DNA of 64,000 nt from Lentibacter algarum (GTDB lineage Bacteria; Pseudomonadota; Alphaproteobacteria; Rhodobacterales; Rhodobacteraceae): the NCBI RefSeq assembly GCF_040580765.1, contig NZ_CP158687.1:930001-994000 (forward strand). The letters run 5' to 3'. A program made the position numbers and the translations under genes. A model generated the notes under the pieces. The model ran no database searches, was not told where the DNA came from, and saw nothing but the letters and a program-made list of their open reading frames with translations. Position 1 is the stretch's first letter. Each line of letters opens with the position of its first letter. This document shows, in pieces, positions 7,242 through 15,623 of the stretch.

Positions 7242-8531
7242 TCAAACAAAGTGCACATAAAAGTCGCGCAGTGCGTCGCCTTCCAAGTCACGGGTTTTCT
7301 TGACCTCTTGTTCTTTCATATAAACGTGGTTGGCGCAGAGCATATCGCCCACCGCGTTGCAAAGTGCTGTGTCGGCCTTGAGGTCTGCTGTGGCGCCTTT
7401 GAGGTCCATCGCCGTGCTTTCCTTGGCGTCGGTTTTTTCAAAGCCGTCGCCTGTTTCCATTGGCGGCAAGCTGTACCCGTTTTCCAGACCTAGAAGGCTT
7501 GCTTGCAAGACCGCTGCTGTCGCGGTGTAGGGGTTTGAGGAGGCGTCGGCCATGCGGTGCTCAAGCCGCGCTTTGACCCCGCCTTCGGAGCTGATGCGCG
7601 TCGTGACGTTGCGGTGATCCCCGCCCCAGTTTTTCCAGAAGCCCGAGAGCGAACCTGGTTGGAGGCGTTGGTAGCTGTTGGCTGTGGGGGCGATGAGGCC
7701 TGCGAGGCCTTTGTGGTGCTCAAGCAGTCCAGCAAGGCAGCTTCGAGCTAGATCGTTCATATGATCGGGGCCGCCCTTATCACCCGAAGAAAGCGCGTTT
7801 TTGCCGCTCTTGTCGGTGAAGGAGAAGTTGATGTGCATGCCCGAGCCGCCCGCTTCGGCCAGAGGCTTGGGCATGAAGCTTAGGAGTACGCCGTGCTCTA
7901 GGGCGATTTCGCGGGCCATGAGGCGGAAGAGCACGATATCATCGACCGCTTTCACGGCATCATCAAATGTCAGGACGTATTCAAACTGTGGTGTGTCAAA
8001 CTCTGATGTGATCATTTCAATGTGGAAACCAAGGCGCTCGGCTTCTTCCCAGATCGCATCATTGAAGCGCAGGGGGTCAGAGAAGGGGCCAGTTCCGTAG
8101 ACCACACCGCCTGGGGCATCGTACGGAATGATGCGGCCCATGTCGTCGGTCTGAAGGGCGAAGCACTCAAGCTCGATGCCGACCTTTGGTGTCAGACCTT
8201 TGGTCTCCCATGCGGCCACAGCCCGCTTGAGCGCTCCGCGCGGGCACAGGCCGAGGGGTGCTCCGTCAACATCATAAAGGTCACCAAGAACGATTTTGGT
8301 GTGCTCATCCCAGCTGTCTCGGATCTCTTCGGCTTTCCACTTCAGCTCCATGTCGGGCAGCCCCTCCATCATCATGGCGCCGGGGGCATTGAGCAGATCC
8401 TTGTCATAATGCACCCCGAAGGTGGAGCGGCAAAACCGTGTGCTGCTGTCAGCGATTTTACTGCCAGGCAAGTATTTGCCCCGCATGATTGAGAGGTGGT
8501 CACAGAATACGGCGCGTAAACGGTCTTTCAT
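7242..8531 (-). CDS. Glutamine-synthetase-family ligase (GlnT/PuuA-like)
   Basis: Members of this branch use ATP to join glutamate's gamma-carboxylate to ammonia or to an amine. The 429-residue protein keeps the main family motifs: VGIELECFAL (metal-binding Glu), AGGSGMHINFSF (ATP/metal site), NSYQRLQPGS, RISSEGG and LEHRMADASSNPY. It is close in size to GlnT and PuuA and smaller than GlnA. It sits between a P450 and its ferredoxin, with a class I amidotransferase divergent from the operon. That context suggests gamma-glutamylation of an amine substrate rather than ammonia assimilation, as in PuuA or the aniline enzyme AtdA1; this is inference. AGGGAGA precedes the start. Confidence 0.85.
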   Translation of the reverse strand: MKDRLRAVFCDHLSIMRGKYLPGSKIADSSTRFCRSTFGVHYDKDLLNAPGAMMMEGLPDMELKWKAEEIRDSWDEHTKIVLGDLYDVDGAPLGLCPRGALKRAVAAWETKGLTPKVGIELECFALQTDDMGRIIPYDAPGGVVYGTGPFSDPLRFNDAIWEEAERLGFHIEMITSEFDTPQFEYVLTFDDAVKAVDDIVLFRLMAREIALEHGVLLSFMPKPLAEAGGSGMHINFSFTDKSGKNALSSGDKGGPDHMNDLARSCLAGLLEHHKGLAGLIAPTANSYQRLQPGSLSGFWKNWGGDHRNVTTRISSEGGVKARLEHRMADASSNPYTATAAVLQASLLGLENGYSLPPMETGDGFEKTDAKESTAMDLKGATADLKADTALCNAVGDMLCANHVYMKEQEVKKTRDLEGDALRDFYVHFV

Positions 8532-8575
8532 TTTAAGTCTCCCTGATGGGCTTTTGCCCTTATTGGTATTGGTAT

Positions 8576-9832
8576 TCAGGCGCGCTTGATGCGCACAGGC
8601 AATGATTTGATCCCGCCGACAAAGTTGGAGCGCAGGAACTTGTGCTCGCCGTCAGCTTCGATGTGGCTGAGACGTTTGGCAAGCTTTTGAAACAAGACCC
8701 GCACTTCGAGCCGTGCCAGCCACATGCCAAGGCAGACATGTGGGCCGCCTTGGCCGAAGCTGACGTGTCTGTTGTTTTCGCGTAGAAGATTTACGCGCAT
8801 CGGGTCGTCAAAGGCGGTTTCGTCACGGTTGCCTGAAGACCACCAAAAGAGGACTTTGTCGCCCTCTCGAATGGTTTTGCCATGGGCCTCATAGTCTTGC
8901 ATCGCCGTGCGGCGGAAGTAGAGCGCGGGCGTTGCCCAGCGGATGATTTCGTCGGGGGCGGTGCTCCAGATATCGCCTGTTTGCATCTGGGCGAGCAGTT
9001 CGGGCTGATGACACATAGCCTGTATGCCCGCAGCAATAGAGTAGCGCGTGGTATCGTTGCCTGCGGCGACGAGCAGACAGAAGAAGTTGCGAAACTCTTC
9101 TTCTGTGATGGTGTTGCCGTCTTTGTCGGGCTGCAGGATCATATGTAGCACGCCCTCTGTGTCGCCCGCGGCCTCTTTCTGTTTCATGAGGTCTTTGGCA
9201 TAGAGAAAGAGTTCGGCGCCAGCAGGAGAGTTGAACGGCATCATGCGAAACTCGTCAGTTTTCATTTTGTCGAGCACATGATCCGTAAAGTCGGGGTCTG
9301 TATTTGCGATAAGCGCATCCCCCTTTTCGACGAGCCAAGGCAAATCTTTCTCGGGCAGGCCGAGGATGCGACCAAGCATTCGCATGGGCAATTCGCGGGC
9401 AATTGTTTTGGTGGCGTCAAAGCTATCAACACTTAGGGCCTCCTCGAGGATTTCGTCGCAGAGCAGGCCGATTTCTTCATCAAACTTCGCGATCACGGGC
9501 TTAGAAAAGGCCTTGGCGACTTTGATGCGCGTTCTCATGTGCTCGGGAGCGTCTGTTTCCTGAAATGTGCGCCGCGCGAGGTACTCCTCATAAGACTGAT
9601 CTTCCATACGAATGCCGCGCGCGGAGGAAAAGACGCTGGTGTTGCGGTTCATTTCCATCATGTCTGCGTGTCGGGTAATCGACCAGTAGTTCTCGCCATC
9701 AGCGTAGTCTGTCCAGCTCACAGGGTCTTCATCACGCAGGCGCTTGAAGGTGTTGTGCGGCGCCCCTTGCTCAAATGTGTCGTGGCTTGAGAGGTCGGCA
9801 AAGCCGTCATCCGTAGGGGTCCAGACCGTCAT
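8576..9832 (-). CDS. Cytochrome P450, soluble class I type
   Basis: A monooxygenase with 418 residues from the chosen start. The heme-ligand loop FGQGGPHVCLG places the thiolate at Cys367. The I-helix AAGNDTT and the K-helix Glu-x-x-Arg in DEIIRW are present. There is no membrane anchor. The open frame extends 46 codons upstream to 9970, but I chose ATG 9832 because AAGGTAG lies just before it and the extension would run into the divergent amidotransferase gene. It leads the P450-ligase-ferredoxin operon with a 44-bp gap to the ligase. The substrate is unknown; the neighbours point to an amine or its gamma-glutamyl derivative. Confidence 0.93.
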   Translation of the reverse strand: MTVWTPTDDGFADLSSHDTFEQGAPHNTFKRLRDEDPVSWTDYADGENYWSITRHADMMEMNRNTSVFSSARGIRMEDQSYEEYLARRTFQETDAPEHMRTRIKVAKAFSKPVIAKFDEEIGLLCDEILEEALSVDSFDATKTIARELPMRMLGRILGLPEKDLPWLVEKGDALIANTDPDFTDHVLDKMKTDEFRMMPFNSPAGAELFLYAKDLMKQKEAAGDTEGVLHMILQPDKDGNTITEEEFRNFFCLLVAAGNDTTRYSIAAGIQAMCHQPELLAQMQTGDIWSTAPDEIIRWATPALYFRRTAMQDYEAHGKTIREGDKVLFWWSSGNRDETAFDDPMRVNLLRENNRHVSFGQGGPHVCLGMWLARLEVRVLFQKLAKRLSHIEADGEHKFLRSNFVGGIKSLPVRIKRA

Positions 9833-9920
9833 GGGGGCTACCTTACTTCGCGTTTCACTTGTTAAGTATATTATGAGGGGATATAAATATGTAAAGAAGA
9901 ATCTGAACTGGAGTCTCCCG

Positions 9921-10607
9921 ATGCGTATCGCTGTCTTGATGACAAACACCGACGAGAGTGATTTTTCCAACAGCTGGCCGAAGGATGGCGAGAAGTTTCC
10001 TGCTATGATGCGACGTGTGCGCCCCGAGTGGGAGTATGTGGTTTATTCCGTCAAGGACGGGGTGTTTCCTGAGGTGCTGACAGGGATTGAGGGAGTGCTG
10101 ATCACTGGCTCGCCGCATTCTGTGAACTCTGGCGACGCTTGGGTGGAGCGCTTGTTTGGGCTGATACGAGAGATCTATGCCGCTGGTATTCCTATGTTTG
10201 GGGCCTGTTTCGGGCATCAGGCCATCGCCAAGGCTTTGGGAGGTGATGTGGCAGCGAATCCGAAGGGATGGGTCTTTGGCTTGGTCGAAAAGCGCTTTGC
10301 TGATGGGCGCAGTTTGCCGCTCTATGCGAGCCACTCTGAGCAAGTGACCAAGATGCCGAAAGGCGCCGAGGTGATTGCTTCAGGACCAGACTGTGATGTG
10401 GCGGGATTCGTTATGGGGCGGGGAGTTATGACAACTCAGTATCATCCCGAAATGGAGCCTGCGTTTATTGCGGCACTGGTTGAGCATCTGGCGGATGAAC
10501 TGCCGAGCGACGTGACCGAGCGGGCGCGTGCCTCGCTTGTCAAAGAGGCCGACATGCAGGCCATGGCAGAACGTATTGCTCTTTTTATAGAGGGCCAATC
10601 AGCTTAG
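9921..10607 (+). CDS. Class I glutamine amidotransferase-like protein
   Basis: A stand-alone triad amidotransferase fold of 228 residues. The nucleophile elbow GACFGHQAIA gives Cys96, and TQYHPEME gives His175 and Glu177, so the triad is complete. Proteins of this type either deliver ammonia from glutamine or hydrolyse gamma-glutamyl amides. It lies divergent from the P450-ligase-ferredoxin operon across 88 bp. I infer a hydrolase partner of the ligase, in the manner of AtdA1/AtdA2 or PuuA/PuuD. The start ATG 9921 (MRIAVLMTNTDESDF) is preferred over an in-frame ATG at 9744 that would lie inside the P450 gene. It overlaps the GntR gene by 9 bp, tail to tail. Confidence 0.86.
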   Translation: MRIAVLMTNTDESDFSNSWPKDGEKFPAMMRRVRPEWEYVVYSVKDGVFPEVLTGIEGVLITGSPHSVNSGDAWVERLFGLIREIYAAGIPMFGACFGHQAIAKALGGDVAANPKGWVFGLVEKRFADGRSLPLYASHSEQVTKMPKGAEVIASGPDCDVAGFVMGRGVMTTQYHPEMEPAFIAALVEHLADELPSDVTERARASLVKEADMQAMAERIALFIEGQSA

Positions 10608-11249
10608 GGCAGCCAAAAGGTCAAGTGCGGTGACATGGTCAAAACTGACGTGGCGTTCCATGGCGGCTTCCGCTTCTTCTGCATCCCGTGCAAAGATCAG
10701 GGTAGCAATCGCGCGGTGCTCTCTGGCCGAGGTCGCGATAACGCCCTTGTAGTGATAACGAGCGCGATAATAGGCCATAAGCTTGCGCGCATTGGTCTTG
10801 ATCATATCCAGTAAGTAAGGGTTGCCAGCGGCTTCCGCGACGACGCGGTGAAAGTCCATGTTGAGCTGGTAATAAGCGTCAGGTGCGCCATCACCATGCT
10901 CTTGCGCATGGGCTTCGCAAGCGGCGACGGCTGCTTCCAATGCGGCGGCATGGGTTGCTGACAGACGCCGCGCAGCAAGCCCCGCTGCTTGGCCCTCCAG
11001 CTTGGCATGCACTTCTAGAATCGCGAGAAACTGCTCTAGCGTCGGGCGAAAGACAACCGCACCCTTGCGGGCCACGCGCTCGACCAGTCCTGATGCTTCC
11101 AGCTGGATGAGGGCTTCTCGAACCGGCGTGCGTGAGACCTCGTGGCGGGCCATGATTGCGGCGTCTTCAATAAAGTCGCCCGGGCGCAATGCACCTGTTT
11201 CAATGTCGCGTAGGATCGCACTGATGATGGTTTCTGTTTGGCCTGCCAT
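10599..11249 (-). CDS. GntR-family regulator, FadR/FCD subfamily
   Basis: Residues about 5-70 form the winged helix-turn-helix with the GntR signature (LRPGDFIEDAAIMARHEVSRTPVREAL). Residues about 80-205 form the all-helical FCD ligand domain, with the conserved Asp and His residues of its metal/acid site (NMDFHRVVAEAAGN, REHRAI). Such proteins usually respond to organic acids. It is encoded on the same strand as the downstream P450 operon and the upstream aldolase and decarboxylase, either of which could be its target. No clear ribosome site precedes the ATG. Confidence 0.9.
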   Translation of the reverse strand: MAGQTETIISAILRDIETGALRPGDFIEDAAIMARHEVSRTPVREALIQLEASGLVERVARKGAVVFRPTLEQFLAILEVHAKLEGQAAGLAARRLSATHAAALEAAVAACEAHAQEHGDGAPDAYYQLNMDFHRVVAEAAGNPYLLDMIKTNARKLMAYYRARYHYKGVIATSAREHRAIATLIFARDAEEAEAAMERHVSFDHVTALDLLAALS

Positions 11250-11336
11250 TTAGAGAGATTGACCGAAAAAGAAGGGCAGGTCCAGCTTTAGGTATATTCA
11301 GGCTTTGCAAAAATATGTTCTTCTTCTTTCTCTCCG

Positions 11337-11402
11337 TATCTCGGGGGAGGTTGGGGGCAAAGCCCCCAGCGGGTCGGATTTTTCCGAAAGAAAAATTCGA
11401 AC
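11337..11402 (-). repeat. Two-hairpin 3'-flanking element, copy 2
   Basis: The element starts 2 bases after the aldolase stop codon. Hairpin A: TCGGATTTTTC (11374-11384) pairs with GAAAAATTCGA (11390-11400) with the same G-T wobble as copy 1. Hairpin B: TGGGGGC (11352-11358) pairs with GCCCCCA (11362-11368). The inner stem bases differ from the other copies but pairing is kept. Confidence 0.8.
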
Positions 11403-12176
11403 TCAAATGCGCGCCCGCCAGTGCCCTTCCAGATCGCGCATAGCCTTTGCAAAGACGCCCACATCGACGCCAACGGCAAGAAACTGCGCTCCCCAGTCGG
11501 CATACTCCTGCGTGGCGGTTTGGCTGACGCCAAGGATACCAGCGGCTTTGTCGGACTCGCTGATGCGACCAAGCATGTCTTTGATCGCAGCTTTGACATC
11601 CTCTGCCGCAGAGTTGCCAGGGTGCCCCATGTCAGCGGCGAGATCGGCGGGGCCGATGAAGACGCCGTCCACGCCCTCGACGTCTAGAATGGCATCGAGA
11701 TTTTCCATGCCGAGGCGGGTCTCGACTTGGACGAGCAAACAGACTTCATCGTTGGCTGTCTGTACATAATCTTCAATCGCGCCGAACAGTGAAGCGCGTG
11801 CGCCAGCAGCGCCTGCACCGCGGATGCCATGAGGCGGGTAGCGCATGGCGCGCACGAGGGCTTTCGCTTGTTCTGCCGTGTCGACCATCGGCACAAGCAC
11901 GGTCTGCGCGCCTGCATCGAGCACTTGCTTCACCAGCCAGTCGTTGCCTGTGGGGATGCGTACGACCGCGTGGGAGTGTTTGCCTTCAAGGACTTGCAGC
12001 TGGGAGGTGATGGTTTGCAAATCGTTTGGAGCATGTTCTCCGTCGATGACGACCCAATCAAATCCTGCGGTCGCTACCATTTCGATCGGGTAGGGATGAG
12101 CGAAGCTTGACCAGACGCCGAGTTGCTTTTTGCCCGCTTTGAGAGCGGCTTTGAAGGGGTTGTGAGGGGCTGGCAT
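11403..12176 (-). CDS. HpcH/HpaI-family aldolase/citrate lyase-type protein
   Basis: A class II (metal-dependent) pyruvate-type aldolase of 257 residues. The signatures are GFDWVVIDGEHAPND (catalytic and metal region), VLVPMVDTAEQA, QVETRLGMENLD (metal-binding Glu) and GVFIGPADLAADMGH (metal-binding Asp). The family cleaves 4-hydroxy-2-oxo acids to pyruvate and an aldehyde. I took ATG 12176 because AAGGAGAG precedes it; the longer open frame would overlap the decarboxylase gene. It follows that gene by 10 bp, so the two form an operon. The combination may handle an aldehyde or oxo acid derived from an aromatic amino acid, but no substrate can be assigned. Confidence 0.88.
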   Translation of the reverse strand: MPAPHNPFKAALKAGKKQLGVWSSFAHPYPIEMVATAGFDWVVIDGEHAPNDLQTITSQLQVLEGKHSHAVVRIPTGNDWLVKQVLDAGAQTVLVPMVDTAEQAKALVRAMRYPPHGIRGAGAAGARASLFGAIEDYVQTANDEVCLLVQVETRLGMENLDAILDVEGVDGVFIGPADLAADMGHPGNSAAEDVKAAIKDMLGRISESDKAAGILGVSQTATQEYADWGAQFLAVGVDVGVFAKAMRDLEGHWRARI

Positions 12177-12186
12177 GGGTCTCTCC

Positions 12187-13596
12187 TTAAAGGGTCGCGG
12201 CGATTTCGGTGATGACATCATAGGCCATCATCACATCGGCGCGTGTGGCATCAAACTGGCCTGCTTGAAAGCGGATCACAAGAGCGCCTGTTGTGCGTGT
12301 TTGGGTGATGTAGATGCGGCCGTCGTCGTTGACCCGATCGACAAGGTTTTGGTTGAGTGCGTCAAGGTCTGTGGCGCTTTGGGGCGCGTAACGGAACGTG
12401 AAGAGCGAGAGCACAGGGTCGGTGATGATTTCAAAGTCTGGCGCTGCACGAAAACGCTCGCAGAGCTCTTCGGACCATTTCACATGATTGCGCAACATGG
12501 TGCGCAGGCCTTCAAGCCCGTAGGTGCGAAAGAGAAACCAAAGCTTGAGTGCGCGGAAGCGACGACCAAGGGGGACGGACCATTCAGAGTAGTTGATGAT
12601 CCCGTCTTTGCCATGTGTTTTCAGATATTCAGGCTGGATTGCCAAGGTGCGGGTCAGGTCTTCGGGGGCGCGCACGAAATGGGCGGAGAGGTCAAACTGC
12701 GTGCCCATCCATTTATGCGGGTTGAGCACGACGCTGTCGGCCTTTTCCACACCTGTCCAGAGCGAGCGGAATTCTTCACACAGCATCGCTGAGCCCGCCC
12801 AAGCCGCATCGACATGGGTGTAAAGCTCATGCGTGGCGGCGACATCGCAAACGGCAGATATATCATCGCAGGCGCCTGTGCCTGTGCCGCCTGTGCAGGC
12901 GATGACGCCAGCGGGGAGGAAGCCCGCGGCAAGATCGGCTTTGATGGCGGCGTCGAGTTTGGCGGGGTCCATGGCGCGCATAGGTCCATGCGTTGGGATG
13001 CGGACAAGGTTCTCTTGTCCGATGCCTGCGATCCAGATCGCGCGGTCAACGGACGTGTGCACCTCCTCAGAGGCATAGATGCGCAGGCGGGCTTGGCCTG
13101 TAAGGCCTTTCTGGTTCCCGGCCCAGTTGAGGGCTTTCTCGCGCATGGTGAGCACGGCGGCCAGCGTCGCGCCGCTGGCACTGTCTTGGATGACCCCGTG
13201 GAAGGCTTGCGGAAGGCCGAGCGCATCGCGCAGCCAGTCCATCATGCGTGTTTCCATCTCGGTGGCGGCAGGAGAGGTCTGCCACAGCATACACTGTGGC
13301 GCCATCACTGTTGTGAAGAAGTCGGCCAGCACGGCAGCGGGGGAGGCGTTGGACGGGAAGTAGGCAAAGAAGCGTGGGTGCTGCCAGTGGGTGATGCCGG
13401 GCATCACGATGCGCTCGAAATCCTTGATCACATCCTCCACAGGCTGGCCCTGTTCTGGGGCGGCTGCGGCGAGCTGTGCTGCGATTTCGCCCGGCTTTGT
13501 CTGGGCGCGCACAGGGCGCTCTCGCAAGGAACCGTGATACTCTGCTGCCCAATCGGCTACATAGCGGCCCCATTTTGGAAAATCTGTCCAGCGCAT
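12187..13596 (-). CDS. PLP-dependent aromatic-L-amino-acid decarboxylase family (group II)
   Basis: It is likely to decarboxylate an aromatic amino acid to its amine. The 469-residue protein aligns with the DOPA/tryptophan decarboxylase pattern: N-terminal ITHWQHPRFFAYFPSNAS, central DSASGATLAA, THVDAAWAGSAMLCEE (Asp contacting the PLP ring), and the PLP lysine Lys295 in LNPHKWMG. Distance from the usual bacterial tyrosine decarboxylases is not measurable here, and some homologues act as aldehyde synthases instead. It is the first gene of a two-gene unit with the HpcH-type aldolase and lies next to the homogentisate operon. Confidence 0.88.
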   Translation of the reverse strand: MRWTDFPKWGRYVADWAAEYHGSLRERPVRAQTKPGEIAAQLAAAAPEQGQPVEDVIKDFERIVMPGITHWQHPRFFAYFPSNASPAAVLADFFTTVMAPQCMLWQTSPAATEMETRMMDWLRDALGLPQAFHGVIQDSASGATLAAVLTMREKALNWAGNQKGLTGQARLRIYASEEVHTSVDRAIWIAGIGQENLVRIPTHGPMRAMDPAKLDAAIKADLAAGFLPAGVIACTGGTGTGACDDISAVCDVAATHELYTHVDAAWAGSAMLCEEFRSLWTGVEKADSVVLNPHKWMGTQFDLSAHFVRAPEDLTRTLAIQPEYLKTHGKDGIINYSEWSVPLGRRFRALKLWFLFRTYGLEGLRTMLRNHVKWSEELCERFRAAPDFEIITDPVLSLFTFRYAPQSATDLDALNQNLVDRVNDDGRIYITQTRTTGALVIRFQAGQFDATRADVMMAYDVITEIAATL

Positions 13597-13702
13597 CTAC
13601 GGCTCCCTCTTTTGTTAACAGGGTAACTGTATTTTTGGGGCAGACAAGTGGATTGTTAGAGGTATTGGGGCGACGCGCTGAACCGTATCGCCCCTTGCTG
13701 CT

Positions 13703-13897
13703 TTATTTTGTGCGCTTGGCGGCTGTGATGGCTTCGGAGAGTATGGCGCGCTCACCAATGTGGTTCGCCAGCAGCAGGATCAGGCGCGCGTTGTAGGCGT
13801 CGCTTTCCTCTTTGCTGAGGCCTTCATGCGCGTTGAGCAATTCCTCATAAAAGTCATCGCCACCTTTGATGTTGGGGGTCAGGGTCAATGTGCTCAT
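13703..13897 (-). CDS. DUF2783 small protein, candidate MhaB-type coupling protein
   Basis: A 64-residue protein beginning MSTLTLTPNIKGGDDFYEEL, acidic at the N-terminus and helical after. An open frame continues upstream to 13978, but ATG 13897 has an AAGGAA ribosome site and lies 4 bp after the monooxygenase stop. The pairing of a large flavin hydroxylase with a protein of about 65 residues beside homogentisate genes resembles 3-hydroxyphenylacetate 6-hydroxylase MhaA/MhaB of Pseudomonas putida U, where MhaB is a small coupling protein. That assignment is by context and size; I see no catalytic motif. Confidence 0.78.
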   Translation of the reverse strand: MSTLTLTPNIKGGDDFYEELLNAHEGLSKEESDAYNARLILLLANHIGERAILSEAITAAKRTK

Positions 13898-13901
13898 GGG
13901 A

Positions 13902-15527
13902 TTATTCCTTGCCTGTTGCGCGGCGAAGGGCCGTGCGGAAGAGGTTTTCGTCAAAGCGGTCGCGGCGCGCAGCAACATGCTGATCGGGGCGAATGAGATA
14001 AACGCCTGATTTGGCTTCGCCGAGATAGCGCGCTTTGAGTGCGCCCGTCGGGTCGTCTTTGGCCGAGAGAGCGAGGCGGGTCACTGTGATGCCATTATCT
14101 TCAAAGCTATCGGGCGCGTCTGCGTCGATCGTTAGGAGCGTGAATTTGCCGCCAAGCTTAGAGAGAAGGAATTCTGCCCCGAGCGGCGCATCGGGGCAGG
14201 GCGCGCCTGGGCGGGTGCGCTCGGGGCCATGGGAAAGACCATCGGCTGAGTTCAGCGGAGAACTGTCATAAACGCAAGGGAGCGAGAGGCGGCCCGAATT
14301 GACCAGTGGGCGCGCAAACTCGTAGCGCTCGGAAAGCTCCAGAACGGCGTTGCGGAAGATGTGGCTCGTCTCGCTTTTGGGCGTGATGAAGTCGGTCGCG
14401 CGGGTTGAGTTCAGGATATTTTCGTCAGCTCCGTGGACGCGCTCTGTATTGTAGCTGTCGAGTAGGCTGTCGGGGGCTTGGCCATTGATTACAAGGCCGA
14501 GCTTCCAGCCGAGATTGTCGATGTCCTGCATGCCCGAGTTGGCCCCGCGCGCGCCGAAGGGCGATACCTGATGCGCCGCATCGCCTGCGAAGATCACTGG
14601 TCCGTGGCGGAACTTTTCCATGCGTTTGCATTGGAACGTATAGATTGAGGACCAAACCATCTCATACTCGACCCCTTCGCCGAGAAAGGCATCGAGGCGG
14701 CGGCGGATGTTTTCTTCTTTCATTTCTTCCTTGCGGTCGACATCCCAGCCGATCTGGAAATCAACGCGCCAGACATCATCTGGTTGGCGGTGCAAGAGCG
14801 TCGATGCGCCCGAGCCGTGGCTTGGCTCAAACCAGAACCAGCGCTCTGTTGGGAAGTTTTCGTTGATCATTTTGATATCGGCGATGAGGAAGCTGTCTTG
14901 AAAGACTTTGCCTGTGAAGTCATGGCCGAGCATGTTGCGCAGTGGAGAGTTCGCGCCATCGCAGCCGATGAGCCAGTCGGCTTCCATCGTGTAGGGGCCA
15001 TCGGGGGTCATGACCTCAAGCACCACGCGGTCGTCTTTGACCGTGACGCTATCAACGCGGTTTTTGCCACGGATTTCGACAGGCGCGCCAGCCTTTTGCA
15101 TCTCAAACAGCCGCTCGATCATGAAGCTTTCGAAATAGGGCTGCTGGAGGTTGATGAAGGCGGGGAACTCGTGGCCTTCTTCTGGCAGGAGATTGAATTC
15201 GAATACTTTGTCTTCTTTGTGAAAGACTTTACCGAGGTTCCAGACCACACCCTTTTCGACCATGGGCTTGCCTGCGCCGTAGCGGTCGGCAATTTCGAGG
15301 GAGCGTTTGGCAAAACAAATCGCGCGGCTGCCCATGCCGACACCTTCGTGATCATCAAGCACGACGACAGGGATGCCTTGGGCGCCCAGATCAAGCGCTG
15401 TCGCGACACCGACGGGGCCACCGCCCATGACCACAACAGGGTGGCGCACAGCAGCGCCTTTGTCTTGGTCGGCGTGGCGCTTGTATGGGTAGAGGCGGTA
15501 AGCGAGTGTGTATCGGTCATCAAACAT
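13902..15527 (-). CDS. FAD-dependent aromatic-ring monooxygenase, MhaA/MhpA-like
   Basis: A group A flavoprotein hydroxylase of 541 residues. The FAD-binding motif VVVMGGGPVGVATALDLG is near residue 31, the second dinucleotide motif WLIGCDGANSPLR is mid-protein, and the ribityl-binding GPVIFAGDAAHQVSPFGARG follows. The C-terminal thioredoxin-like domain of the phenol/MhpA group is present. It lies fourth in the operon hmgA-fahA-hydrolase-monooxygenase-DUF2783. A hydroxylase that makes homogentisate, such as 3-hydroxyphenylacetate 6-hydroxylase, fits best, although 3-(3-hydroxyphenyl)propionate hydroxylase (MhpA) is the family's best-known member. AGGAGGAG precedes the start. Confidence 0.88.
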   Translation of the reverse strand: MFDDRYTLAYRLYPYKRHADQDKGAAVRHPVVVMGGGPVGVATALDLGAQGIPVVVLDDHEGVGMGSRAICFAKRSLEIADRYGAGKPMVEKGVVWNLGKVFHKEDKVFEFNLLPEEGHEFPAFINLQQPYFESFMIERLFEMQKAGAPVEIRGKNRVDSVTVKDDRVVLEVMTPDGPYTMEADWLIGCDGANSPLRNMLGHDFTGKVFQDSFLIADIKMINENFPTERWFWFEPSHGSGASTLLHRQPDDVWRVDFQIGWDVDRKEEMKEENIRRRLDAFLGEGVEYEMVWSSIYTFQCKRMEKFRHGPVIFAGDAAHQVSPFGARGANSGMQDIDNLGWKLGLVINGQAPDSLLDSYNTERVHGADENILNSTRATDFITPKSETSHIFRNAVLELSERYEFARPLVNSGRLSLPCVYDSSPLNSADGLSHGPERTRPGAPCPDAPLGAEFLLSKLGGKFTLLTIDADAPDSFEDNGITVTRLALSAKDDPTGALKARYLGEAKSGVYLIRPDQHVAARRDRFDENLFRTALRRATGKE

Positions 15528-15581
15528 GTCAGTCTCCTCCTATGACATGGGGGCGCGGTCTTATCGATCTGTCTCTGGTAA

Positions 15582-15605
15582 GCCAGCCTCACATGAGAGG
15601 CTGGC
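15582..15605 (-). other. Intra-operon hairpin between hydrolase and monooxygenase genes
   Basis: GCCAGCCTC (15582-15590) pairs perfectly with GAGGCTGGC (15597-15605) over a 6-base loop. No U-run follows, so it is not a terminator. A role in mRNA processing or stability within the hmg transcript is possible. Confidence 0.55.
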
Positions 15606-15623
15606 CCAAAGAGGCAGAGTGGA

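Noticed and set aside
9833..9970. 46-codon N-terminal extension of the P450
   Set aside because: It resembles no P450 N-terminus, has no ribosome site, and overlaps the promoter and start of the divergent amidotransferase; ATG 9832 has a good ribosome site.
12814..13626. 270-codon plus-strand open frame
   Set aside because: It is antisense to the aromatic amino acid decarboxylase, which has clear motifs including the PLP lysine; the plus frame has shadow-type composition.
14784..15545. 253-codon plus-strand open frame
   Set aside because: It is antisense to the flavin monooxygenase with its FAD motifs; no independent support.
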